A DNA stretch of 40,987 bases from Myxococcales bacterium (GTDB taxonomy: Bacteria; Myxococcota; Kuafuiibacteriia; Kuafuiibacteriales; Kuafuiibacteriaceae): contig JAHQVK010000117.1 in the NCBI GenBank assembly GCA_019634385.1, positions 1-40,987 of the forward strand, read 5' to 3'. The notes beneath the pieces are model-generated. The model ran no database searches, was not told where the DNA came from, and saw nothing but the letters and a program-made list of their open reading frames with translations. This document shows positions 24,575 through 32,461 of this stretch, one piece after another (position 1 is the first letter of the stretch; each line of letters opens with the position of its first letter). A program made the position numbers and the translations under genes.

Positions 24575-25846
24575 CTATTTATGACCTTTGGGTAGTATGT
24601 GCATGGTATCCGCTTGTTGACGAAGCGTTTGGGCAGATCGGGTTAGTGTGCGTTTGGCGGCCTCCAGCTGCTCAAGTAGGCGTTTAAGGTCGGGAGCGGA
24701 AGACATGCCATCAAGTTGGTCGGGGTCGAGTTGAAGTAGCCGCGCCAGGTTGGTGGGGATGGGTGCTCCGCGGACGCGGTTGAGCCCCCGAGATACGGGT
24801 AGGGTTTGGCCGGTTATCTCAGGAGTTGTTACTGGGCGACCAAATTCGGGACCCAGAGATGTGCTGTCTGTTGTTGGAGGTTCGTTCTCTAAAGATGGTA
24901 GTTCTTCACTCGGGCCAGAAGCGATCTCATCTCCTATCACTGGTGGTTCATCGAGTTCAGGTGTGGGATCGCTCTCTATAGTAGCGATACCACTGTCTTC
25001 TGATTCGGGGGGCGGTTCTGGTGCGAGGGGCGGTTCTGGTTCGGGGGGGGGTGGTGTCAGTCTTCCTGCGCCCCCAGCGGGAGGGACGTCCCTCTCTGAA
25101 TCTGGTCGGCTTACGATCGAAGAGTCAGATGGTTGGCGGCGGAGCACTCGACCGATCCGGGTTTGTTCGTCAAAAAGACTGGTTTCGGACAAGAAGGTGT
25201 ATGTCGTTTCTTCCAGTGTCTGGCGACGCTGGGAGGTACGTAGCAGGGCAAGCACTGCGGTTTGTTTTGATACGAGTTTGTCGCGGGCATCTTCGAGAAA
25301 GTCAGCTCGAGCCTCCAACTCTTCGGGGGTATGAGCTGGAGGGAGCGTTCGCGCAAAAGTGGCCCATCGTTCGTTGCCCGTAGATGCCGTCAGAGATCTG
25401 AGAATTGTCGCTTTCTTGATGCGATCCTTGCGAAGTCTGAGCATTCGTTGCGCGGTTCGTCTCCGCTCGGAATGTGGTCCCACTTTAAGCGCGGGAACCA
25501 AGGCCAGCATCGTTTGATCAAGTTTCTGAACACTTGCCGTAAGAAGGGTTTGGTATCGGGAAGTTGCATCGCGTCGGTCCCCATCAGCGGCCTCCAATTC
25601 CGCTTGAATAAGAATAGAACGACGAAGGGTCTCCGCAAGAAGCTCCGGTTGGGGAGGCTCCGCCTGCTTGAGGGTGTCTACTTGCGCGACCACCAGTGCC
25701 AGTTCGTCGCTGAGGTGCGTCACTCTGTCAGCGGTTTGCTCCCAGGCTGTGCGAGCTTGGTCTACTGCGGCTTGAGCCGAGGCGTTGTCGGTGAACAATA
25801 GCGACGTTGCCAACAGGCTTAGTATCCCAAGAATCGCACGGACCAA
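24575..25846 (-). CDS. Periplasmic coiled-coil protein with Pro/Glu-rich region
   Basis: 423 residues from a TTG with GAGG six bases upstream. A signal peptide (MVRAILGILSLLATSLLFTD.. to ASA) is followed by long helices at about residues 26-235 with heptad patterns (ARTAWEQTADRVTHLSDELA, LRRSILIQAELEAADGDRRD). Residues about 245-340 are Pro/Glu/Ser-rich, and 370-423 form another helix (LKRLLEQLEAAKRTLTRSAQ). No domain is recognised. It sits between the NtrC-type regulator and the barrel protein, so the three may form one envelope module. It could be a periplasmic spacer or adaptor; this is only a guess. Confidence 0.7.
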   Translation of the reverse strand: MVRAILGILSLLATSLLFTDNASAQAAVDQARTAWEQTADRVTHLSDELALVVAQVDTLKQAEPPQPELLAETLRRSILIQAELEAADGDRRDATSRYQTLLTASVQKLDQTMLALVPALKVGPHSERRRTAQRMLRLRKDRIKKATILRSLTASTGNERWATFARTLPPAHTPEELEARADFLEDARDKLVSKQTAVLALLRTSQRRQTLEETTYTFLSETSLFDEQTRIGRVLRRQPSDSSIVSRPDSERDVPPAGGAGRLTPPPPEPEPPLAPEPPPESEDSGIATIESDPTPELDEPPVIGDEIASGPSEELPSLENEPPTTDSTSLGPEFGRPVTTPEITGQTLPVSRGLNRVRGAPIPTNLARLLQLDPDQLDGMSSAPDLKRLLEQLEAAKRTLTRSAQTLRQQADTMHILPKGHK

Positions 25847-25906
25847 AGCTTACCTCGTGAACTTAACGAAGCAAAGAGCATACCGGCTACAAGACATTAG
25901 AGTTGT

Positions 25907-27379
25907 CTACTGACTCTCAGAACTCTGAGGTGCTGAGGAGCCGGTCTGCTGTTCTCTACTAGCAATGGTTCCGATGCCATATTTTTCAAGTTTGTAGTAG
26001 AGAGCGCTTGTCTTGATACCTAGCTGACGGGCGGTTTCTGTTTTGACTCCGCGGGCTTCCTCGTAAGCAGCAAGGATTTCTCGTCGCTCTACCGATTCTA
26101 AAAACTCGGTCAGTCCCATGGCTCCACGTTTGAGGATGGGGTCATGGCGGGTTCCGGTGTCGGTGGAGAGGTGACCACTAATCGGCGTTGGCAGCTCGTT
26201 TGGCGTGATTTCCGGCGGATTCGCAAAAACGAGGGCCTGCTCAACGATATTCATGAGCTCCCTAACATTCCCGGGAAAGTGGTATGAGCTGAGACGGCGT
26301 TCCGTCTCGGTGCTGAATCGAAGCACACCAGGGTTTGTGCGAGCTCGGAAGTTGCTCAAGAAGTGTCTGGCTAAGGGCACGATATCTTCAGTGCGTTCCC
26401 TTAGGGGGGGAATAGCGATGGGGACTACCTGCAGGCGATAGAATAAGTCCTCCCGGAATCGACCAGCTTCAACTTCGCTCCATAGTTTTCGATTAGTTGC
26501 GGATACAACCCGTACATCAATTTTTGTTGGCCTCTCTCCGCCAACTCGGTCGACCACCTTTTCCTGTAGCACACGGAGCAATTTTACCTGCATCCCGAGA
26601 GGTAGTTCCCCGATTTCGTCTAGGAAGATAGTACCGCCATCAGCGAGCTCAAAACGCCCCAGCTTTCGTTTGATTGCGCCAGTGAAGGCCCCTTTTTCAT
26701 GGCCGAAGAGCTCACTTTCGAGAAGGTTTTCCGGGATAGCTCCGCAGTTGACTTTGATCAAAGGTCCGTGTCGGCGAGGAGAGCGATTGTGCAGGGCCGA
26801 AGCGACCAACTCTTTTCCGGTGCCAGACTCCCCGCTGATGGCAACCGAAGCCCCACTTTGGGCAATGCGTTCAAGCGTGCCAAAGAGTTTCTGCATGGGG
26901 GGGCTCATCCCTATCATCCCCTCGAATGCGTCGGAAGGATTGCGGTGATGGGAGCGATCGCGGGTTTGAGATAAGACCTCCTGAGTGCCTTCTAAGCGGG
27001 CTCGGCGGTGGTGACTTTGTCGCCACTCGAGCCCCCTTAGTAGCTTATGTCGAAGGGTGTCTGGAGAGAATGGTTTCTGCACATAGTCGAAGGCGCCGAG
27101 CTTGATCGCATCGACAGCATTGTCGATCGTGCCGAAGGCAGTTATAATTACAACCGCAACTTCTGGGTCATACTCTCTAATGGCTTTGAGTACACCGATA
27201 CCATCCAAGCCATCCATTTTGAGGTCGGTGAACACCATATCTACGGCGTGCTCTTTAGTTAGTCTGACCCCTTCGGCTCCGTTGTCGGCGGACCATACAT
27301 CATGGCCCTCTCGTCGGATGACGACTGATGCACCTTCCCGGATGGTGGAGTTGTCGTCGATGATGATGACTTTTGCCAT
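25907..27379 (-). CDS. Sigma-54-dependent NtrC-family response regulator
   Basis: 490 residues. Residues 1-120 are a receiver with D8/D9, phospho-acceptor D52 (FTDLKMDG), T80 and K102. Residues about 155-395 are the AAA+ domain with Walker A GESGTGKE at 183-190, the sigma-54 contact loop GAFTGA at 230-235 and Walker B IFLDEIGEL. Residues about 435-475 are a Fis-type helix-turn-helix (RREILAAYEEARGVKTETAR.., ALYYKLEKYGI). All the parts needed for enhancer-dependent activation are intact. It follows its kinase by 15 bp. I found no convincing -24/-12 promoter in this window, so its targets are probably elsewhere. Confidence 0.96.
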   Translation of the reverse strand: MAKVIIIDDNSTIREGASVVIRREGHDVWSADNGAEGVRLTKEHAVDMVFTDLKMDGLDGIGVLKAIREYDPEVAVVIITAFGTIDNAVDAIKLGAFDYVQKPFSPDTLRHKLLRGLEWRQSHHRRARLEGTQEVLSQTRDRSHHRNPSDAFEGMIGMSPPMQKLFGTLERIAQSGASVAISGESGTGKELVASALHNRSPRRHGPLIKVNCGAIPENLLESELFGHEKGAFTGAIKRKLGRFELADGGTIFLDEIGELPLGMQVKLLRVLQEKVVDRVGGERPTKIDVRVVSATNRKLWSEVEAGRFREDLFYRLQVVPIAIPPLRERTEDIVPLARHFLSNFRARTNPGVLRFSTETERRLSSYHFPGNVRELMNIVEQALVFANPPEITPNELPTPISGHLSTDTGTRHDPILKRGAMGLTEFLESVERREILAAYEEARGVKTETARQLGIKTSALYYKLEKYGIGTIASREQQTGSSAPQSSESQ

Positions 27380-27394
27380 AGATCTTTTCTTCTT

Positions 27395-28780
27395 CTACCG
27401 GCCGCTGTAAGGGCGGCCAAGAGTGAGGATGAAACGGGCTCCACCAATGGGAGATGTCTCAACCCATAACTGACCGTTGTGATGGACGGCGGTTTGGTAC
27501 GCGAGGGCTAATCCAAGACCAGTTCCTTTCTGTTTGGTGGTATAGAACGGCGTAAACACACGCTTACGATGTTTGTCGGGAACGCCAGGACCATTGTCAT
27601 CCACAATGAGGTGGAGGTATGGTCCACTGAACGCGCAGGAAATTTGAACGAGGCCAGAGGGCGGTGCGGCCTGGATAGCATTTTGCACCAGGTTTATCAC
27701 TGCTCGGCGCAGCTCATCTCCATCAGCTTGTATATGGTGTGCAAAAACACTGCTGGTCTGGATGACGATACCCCGCTCCAGAGCGGATGCTCGGCTCAGC
27801 TCAACCACCTCATCAACAAGTATATCAATGGATAGTTGAAAGGTCTCTATGGGTTTTCTGCGAGCATAGTCGAGAAAGTCGTTGACCACTTTGGCGAGGA
27901 TAGTGAGCTCATCGAGGATCTTATTGACGTTGCTTTGTCGGGGGTCTCCCTCTAAATCCTCACGCAGGATGCCCCCAAATAATTCGATGCCACCAAGCGG
28001 ATTGCGTACCTCATGGGCGATGCCTGCGAGCATCATTTGCATGTGTTCGTCACGGGTCTTGAGTGAGGCACACATATGGGCCATGGTTTCCGCAAGCACG
28101 TGAGCTTCTGCCGGCCCTCCACGGGGAATGGGGGTGTCAAGCGCACCGTTACCGATCGCCTGAGCTGCAACTGATAATCGTTGAAGTGGTCGGGCGACCC
28201 AGCCGGCGAAGATGATGGCGGCACATCCCATGATCCCGAGGCCGGTGGTGATGACCAGCGCTAGCCGCTGACGCAGATAGCTGAGGTTTTGATGATAGGT
28301 CACCGGCGCTTCTATAGCTACGTAGGCTCGAATATGGTCATTGATGACCACTGGTGCATATCCGGTTTTTAACCATTCATGGTTGGGGCCTTCGAAGAGA
28401 ATAGATGCTGCACTGTGCCCTTGCTGCACTTGTTGCAGTTCCGAATGATCGATCTTTGCTCTGCGATAGGGAGCACCGATAGGGTAGGTGTTGCTTGTAT
28501 CTACCAAGACAGTGTTATTAAATATTTCAACAACGAGGATGCGTTGAGCGCTTACCGCTTCTCGAAGTTCCATGAGTTTCTGTTGCACGCGTCGGAAAGT
28601 CCGGGTGGTGTCGTCACCCGGACTCAGAACGGTGATGTACTCAGGAAGAAGGGAAGGGACGGCTTGGGCAGCGGCAACAAGCTGGTTTTCGAGAGCCTCC
28701 TCAAGAGCGTCGTGGGTGATGAGGTCAGCACGATATGCGACAAAGAACATGAGCATGCTGACAGGAAGCACAAAGGCCAC
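27395..28780 (-). CDS. Sensor histidine kinase with periplasmic domain and HAMP, partner of the NtrC-type regulator
   Basis: 461 residues from a GTG. TM1 is at about 1-17 and a periplasmic sensor domain spans about 18-170. TM2 (ALVITTGLGIMGCAAIIFAG) is at about 173-194, followed by HAMP (WVARPLQRLSVAAQAIGNGA). HisKA has H256 in GIAHEVRNPLG. The ATPase domain has NLVQNAIQAA, DDNGPGVP and GTGLGLA. The frame continues upstream without a standard start, and the extra codons (GRPSLRIQLLVAF..) look like a natural cytoplasmic lead-in to TM1. The true start may therefore be a rare CTG near 28798 or lie further upstream. It forms a two-component pair with the next gene. Confidence 0.93.
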   Translation of the reverse strand: MAFVLPVSMLMFFVAYRADLITHDALEEALENQLVAAAQAVPSLLPEYITVLSPGDDTTRTFRRVQQKLMELREAVSAQRILVVEIFNNTVLVDTSNTYPIGAPYRRAKIDHSELQQVQQGHSAASILFEGPNHEWLKTGYAPVVINDHIRAYVAIEAPVTYHQNLSYLRQRLALVITTGLGIMGCAAIIFAGWVARPLQRLSVAAQAIGNGALDTPIPRGGPAEAHVLAETMAHMCASLKTRDEHMQMMLAGIAHEVRNPLGGIELFGGILREDLEGDPRQSNVNKILDELTILAKVVNDFLDYARRKPIETFQLSIDILVDEVVELSRASALERGIVIQTSSVFAHHIQADGDELRRAVINLVQNAIQAAPPSGLVQISCAFSGPYLHLIVDDNGPGVPDKHRKRVFTPFYTTKQKGTGLGLALAYQTAVHHNGQLWVETSPIGGARFILTLGRPYSGR

Positions 28781-28827
28781 AAGTAGTTGGATCCTCAGAG
28801 AGGGTCGTCCGAGAGCAGTTGGCCACT

Positions 28828-28841
28828 GGGTATATATACCC
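28828..28841. promoter_or_regulatory. Perfect 14-bp palindrome between KorB and kinase genes
   Basis: GGGTATATATACCC is a perfect inverted repeat in the 77-bp gap between the KorB stop and the kinase start. It could be an operator or contain a TATATA-type -10 element giving the two-component genes their own promoter. No second copy was seen upstream of other genes here. Confidence 0.35.
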
Positions 28842-28857
28842 GATCAGGCGGGAGATA

Positions 28858-29874
28858 TCAGGAAACCACCCAGGTATCTCCGCCCTTCAGTAGTTTTTCG
28901 ATCGATGCATCAGGGCTTTTGTTCTGAGCGTCTGCAACCTGAGCGTTGACACCTTCATCGTAGGTGGGACGTTCTATCGCTCGGAAGACGCCGAGAGGTA
29001 TGGGTGCCACCGGGGGCTCAAGCTTGGATAGCAAGAAAGGCAGTGTTCCTGAGGTGTCTGTTTCGTCGTAGACCAGGATGTCGCGCTCAGTGACTCCATT
29101 TTCTCCGAGGGTCACAACTTCCGGCGTCAGACTGTGAAGACCGCCGAGTCGGATCCCACGCTGTTTATCTGCACCAAATAGCAACGGTTTACCGTGCTGT
29201 ATGTGTAGCTGCGTATCGGCCTTTGTGCCTTTGGTTGTGAAGTGAAGGAACGCACCATCGTTAAATACATTACAGTTTTGAAAAATCTCTACAAACGCGG
29301 TGCCTTTGTGCTCCGCGGCTCGTTTTAGTACCATCTCCAAGTGCTTGGCTTCCCGGTCGACCGATCGAGCCACAAATGAAGCATTGGCGCCAAGGGCAAC
29401 GCTTAGTGGAGTGAATGGTTGGTCAATAGAGCCCATGGGGGTGGACTTAGTTTTCTTACCTGGTTCTGAGGTCGGTGAGTATTGACCTTTGGTGAGCCCG
29501 TAGATTCGATTGTTAAACATCAAGATCTTGATGTTTATATTCCGACGGAGGGCGTGGATAAGATGATTGCCCCCAATAGATAGAGCGTCACCATCACCAG
29601 TAATCACCCAAACGCTAAGTTCGGGGTTGGACACTTTCACGCCGGTAGCGATCGCTGGCGCACGACCGTGGATAGTATGGAATCCGTAGGTGTTCATGTA
29701 GTAGGGGAAACGGCTAGAGCAGCCGATGCCACTGATGAAGATAATTTTCTCTTTGGGTATGCCGAGGGTAGGCATGACCCGCTGTACGGATGCCAGGATG
29801 GCGTAGTCACCACATCCTGGACACCAGCGAACCTCTTGGTCTGTTTGAAAGTCTTTTTTTGTCACCGCTACCAT
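28858..29874 (-). CDS. korB: 2-oxoacid:ferredoxin oxidoreductase, beta subunit (2-oxoglutarate type)
   Basis: 338 residues. This subunit carries thiamine diphosphate and a [4Fe-4S] cluster and, with KorA, decarboxylates a 2-oxoacid to acyl-CoA while reducing ferredoxin. WCPGCGDYA gives C18 and C21, GIGCSSR gives C52, and IFQNCNVFND probably gives the fourth ligand. The TPP motif GDGDALSIGGNH is at 93-104 with NNRIYGLTKGQ after it. GAGG lies six bases before the ATG, and the start overlaps the KorA end by 7 bp. The sequence style matches KorB of aerobic TCA-cycle enzymes; pyruvate cannot be excluded. Confidence 0.93.
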   Translation of the reverse strand: MVAVTKKDFQTDQEVRWCPGCGDYAILASVQRVMPTLGIPKEKIIFISGIGCSSRFPYYMNTYGFHTIHGRAPAIATGVKVSNPELSVWVITGDGDALSIGGNHLIHALRRNINIKILMFNNRIYGLTKGQYSPTSEPGKKTKSTPMGSIDQPFTPLSVALGANASFVARSVDREAKHLEMVLKRAAEHKGTAFVEIFQNCNVFNDGAFLHFTTKGTKADTQLHIQHGKPLLFGADKQRGIRLGGLHSLTPEVVTLGENGVTERDILVYDETDTSGTLPFLLSKLEPPVAPIPLGVFRAIERPTYDEGVNAQVADAQNKSPDASIEKLLKGGDTWVVS

Positions 29875-31763
29875 GGTTGACCTCGGCTCTTGTTCTTCTC
29901 TCCGTGGATAGCGGAAAGAATTTCGCTCACCCGGAATGGTTTACCTTCGATCTTGTTGAGTCCTTCTGCCGGTATCAGGTACCGGGAGCGAAGTAGCATT
30001 AAGAGTTGGCCGGTGTTCATCTCCGGAACAATCACCCGCTTGAACCGGTGTAACAGTTCGGACAGGTTGCGGGGAAAAGGGTTCAGGTAACGAAGATGGG
30101 CGTGAGATACATCTAGTCCCTGTTCGCGACCGATTTGCGTGGCTTGACGCATGGCACCGAAGGTGGACCCCCAACCCAATAAAAGAATATCCCCCCCCTG
30201 CTCAGATCCATAGACCTTAAGGTCGGGGATGGTTCTTGCCATCCCCTCTATTTTTTTTGCGCGGACTTCGGTCATGCGCTGGTGATTGTCTGGGTCGTAG
30301 GAGATATGTCCGGTTTCGTAACTGCGCTCGAGACCGCCAATGCGATGTTCGAGTCCGGGCGAACCAATTTTTGGCCACACCCGAGCCAGGGTGTCTTCGT
30401 CGCGCTGAAACGGGTGAAAGTCATCCGAAGGGGTGGTCTGAAAAGTAGCTTTGACCTTAGGGAGCGCAGCCACATCGGGGATCTTCCATGGTTCCGAGCC
30501 GTTCGCCAAATAGCCGTCGCTGAGTACAATTACTGGTACCATGTAACCCAGCGCGAGTCGGAACGCTTCGATCATCATTTCGAAGCAGTCTGCGGGTGAT
30601 TGGGGGGCAACGATGGCTACGGGTGATTCACCGTTGCGGCCAAACATTGCTTGCAGCAAGTCAGCCTGCTCCGTTTTGGTGGGCATGCCCGTGGAGGGGC
30701 CGGCTCGTTGTACATTTAAGACGACCAAAGGGAGTTCAGCAGCCACGGCAAGACCGATCGCCTCACCTTTGAGGGCGATACCCGGTCCGGATGAGCCAGT
30801 CATGGCCAGTTGGCCGGTCCAGGCGGCGCCGATCGTTGCTGCTACTGCCGCTATCTCATCTTCGGCCTGCACGGTTTTCACACCAAAATGTTTGTGACGT
30901 GAAAGCTCATGCAGAACGTCAGAGGCAGGGGTGATAGGATAGCTACCATAGAATAACGGAAGACCAGCTTGTTGACCGGCAGCGATCGCACCCCACGCGG
31001 TGGCCTGGTTACCGGTGATGTTGCGATACAGACCAGGCTCTAGCTGAGCAGAATTAATTTCGTAGGTTTCTTGGAAGATTTCGGAGACGTCCCCATAGAG
31101 GTATCCAGCTTTGAGCGCTAGGCGGTTGCCTTCTGCGATGGTCTCTTTACTTTTAAACTTCTGCTCAATAAATCTTAGAGTGTACTCCAATGGTCGGTCA
31201 TATAAGTAGTACAGAAGACCGAGAGTCCAGAAATTTTTGGCTCGACCCACCTCTTTGAAAGACAGACCGGTCTCAGCGAGAGCCCTCTCTGTTTGCGTGC
31301 CGATGTCGATGGCGAATAGCCGGTACGCGTTAAGAGAATCATCCTCTAAAGGATTGGATGTGAAGCCGGCCTTGTCTAGGTTTGCGGGGGTAAATGCATC
31401 CTGATTGATGATCAGGATACCTCCCGTCTTGAGATCGGACAGATTGACCTTCAAGGCTGCCGGATTCATGGCCACCAACACATCGGGAGCATCTCCTGGC
31501 GTGTAGATACTTTTTGCGGCGAAGTTCAGTTGAAAACCAGATACCCCGAATAGGGTACCTGCGGGTGCTCGGATTTCGGCGGGGAAATCTGGAAATGTTA
31601 CTAAGTCATTACCCGCCAATGCGGCGGTGTTGGTGAATTGGCTTCCAGTAAGCTGCATGCCATCCCCGGAGTCGCCGGAAAAGCGGATCACGGCGGATTC
31701 GAGGTCGACAGGCCGTCCTTTGGGACGGGGAAGATTCACCATTTGGGTTGGGGACGCGGTCAT
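29868..31763 (-). CDS. korA: 2-oxoacid:ferredoxin oxidoreductase, fused gamma-alpha subunit
   Basis: 631 residues from the ATG at 31763, chosen because GAAGAGG lies seven bases upstream; two TTG codons precede it. Residues about 20-200 are the gamma domain (VIRFSGDSGDGMQLTGSQF, FPDFPAEIRAPAGTLFGVSG). Residues about 210-630 are the alpha domain (GNQATAWGAIAAGQQAGLPL, YGSYPITPAS, QAEDEIAAVAATIGAAWTG, TGMPTKTEQADLLQAMFGRN). This two-subunit form lacks a fused or neighbouring ferredoxin subunit and is the kind found in aerobes such as mycobacteria, where it serves the oxidative TCA cycle at the 2-oxoglutarate step. A ferredoxin and a reductase must come from elsewhere; flavoenzymes at 11932 and 13317 are candidates only. 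Confidence 0.94.
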   Translation of the reverse strand: MTASPTQMVNLPRPKGRPVDLESAVIRFSGDSGDGMQLTGSQFTNTAALAGNDLVTFPDFPAEIRAPAGTLFGVSGFQLNFAAKSIYTPGDAPDVLVAMNPAALKVNLSDLKTGGILIINQDAFTPANLDKAGFTSNPLEDDSLNAYRLFAIDIGTQTERALAETGLSFKEVGRAKNFWTLGLLYYLYDRPLEYTLRFIEQKFKSKETIAEGNRLALKAGYLYGDVSEIFQETYEINSAQLEPGLYRNITGNQATAWGAIAAGQQAGLPLFYGSYPITPASDVLHELSRHKHFGVKTVQAEDEIAAVAATIGAAWTGQLAMTGSSGPGIALKGEAIGLAVAAELPLVVLNVQRAGPSTGMPTKTEQADLLQAMFGRNGESPVAIVAPQSPADCFEMMIEAFRLALGYMVPVIVLSDGYLANGSEPWKIPDVAALPKVKATFQTTPSDDFHPFQRDEDTLARVWPKIGSPGLEHRIGGLERSYETGHISYDPDNHQRMTEVRAKKIEGMARTIPDLKVYGSEQGGDILLLGWGSTFGAMRQATQIGREQGLDVSHAHLRYLNPFPRNLSELLHRFKRVIVPEMNTGQLLMLLRSRYLIPAEGLNKIEGKPFRVSEILSAIHGEKNKSRGQPW

Positions 31764-31952
31764 CAACAAGCCTCTTCACTGGTGCTCCTGGCCGGCATGG
31801 TCAGGTCTTACACAGAGCAGTGAGCATATTTTCTGTTCATCTCTAGCGGCCATTTTCGCCGTCAGTGAACTTTAGCGTTGTGGGCTATTTAGACATAATT
31901 TCGCAACCAGTGCGATCGATATGTCGCTGAAGACGCGACGGAACACCGCGCC

Positions 31953-32366
31953 CTATTTCTCACTTAGGTATTGGAGGAGTCCTTCGTAGGCGAGGCGAAG
32001 CTCGCGAGCGAGTTGGTGGGCAGCGCGAATACTTTCTGGATCACCAGCGTGTTTGTCAGGATGATACCGCCTCATCAGGCGACGATATGCGGCTTTGACC
32101 TCGTCAGCGGGGGATCCAAGCGGCAACTCTAGATTGGCGTAGTAGCGGCGGATCTCGCTGGTTTCACCGCCGAGAGGGGTGGGGCCACTACCCGCGGTTT
32201 TGAGCTCCTGCTCCACTTCTTGGCGCATTCGCTCGTACTGGCTTTCCCAGCCAGTATCTCGACGTGAACGGCCCAATTCCCACAGACCAACCGCGGCTGC
32301 CCGCAATCGCGCAGCGGCGTGGTTGGTCTCGATGCGGGCTAAGTTCAGCAACCTTCGGCGGAGCAT
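31953..32366 (-). CDS. J-domain (DnaJ-like) co-chaperone protein, minimal
   Basis: 137 residues with a C-terminal J domain at about 75-135: YYANLELPLGSPADEVKAAY, the HPD motif at 102-104 in YHPDKHAGDP, and a final helix LRLAYEGLLQYL. The N-terminal 70 residues are a basic helical region (LRRRLLNLARIETNHAAARL) without a zinc-finger or substrate domain. It probably recruits DnaK to a specific client. It starts 95 bp after the TonB receptor on the same strand, so it may belong to that operon or stand alone. No ribosome binding site is clear. Confidence 0.87.
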   Translation of the reverse strand: MLRRRLLNLARIETNHAAARLRAAAVGLWELGRSRRDTGWESQYERMRQEVEQELKTAGSGPTPLGGETSEIRRYYANLELPLGSPADEVKAAYRRLMRRYHPDKHAGDPESIRAAHQLARELRLAYEGLLQYLSEK

Positions 32367-32461
32367 AAATGCTCAACCATCTTTCACGAATTTGGCGCCC
32401 GGAGCCAGTGTCACTAGGATTCAAGACTGATGGGTGGGTCTTTTCGTTGGAAAATGGTACA

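Noticed and set aside
31764-31900. Sigma-54 promoter in front of korA
   Set aside because: No TGGCA-N-TTGC pair at -24/-12 spacing could be found on the minus strand.
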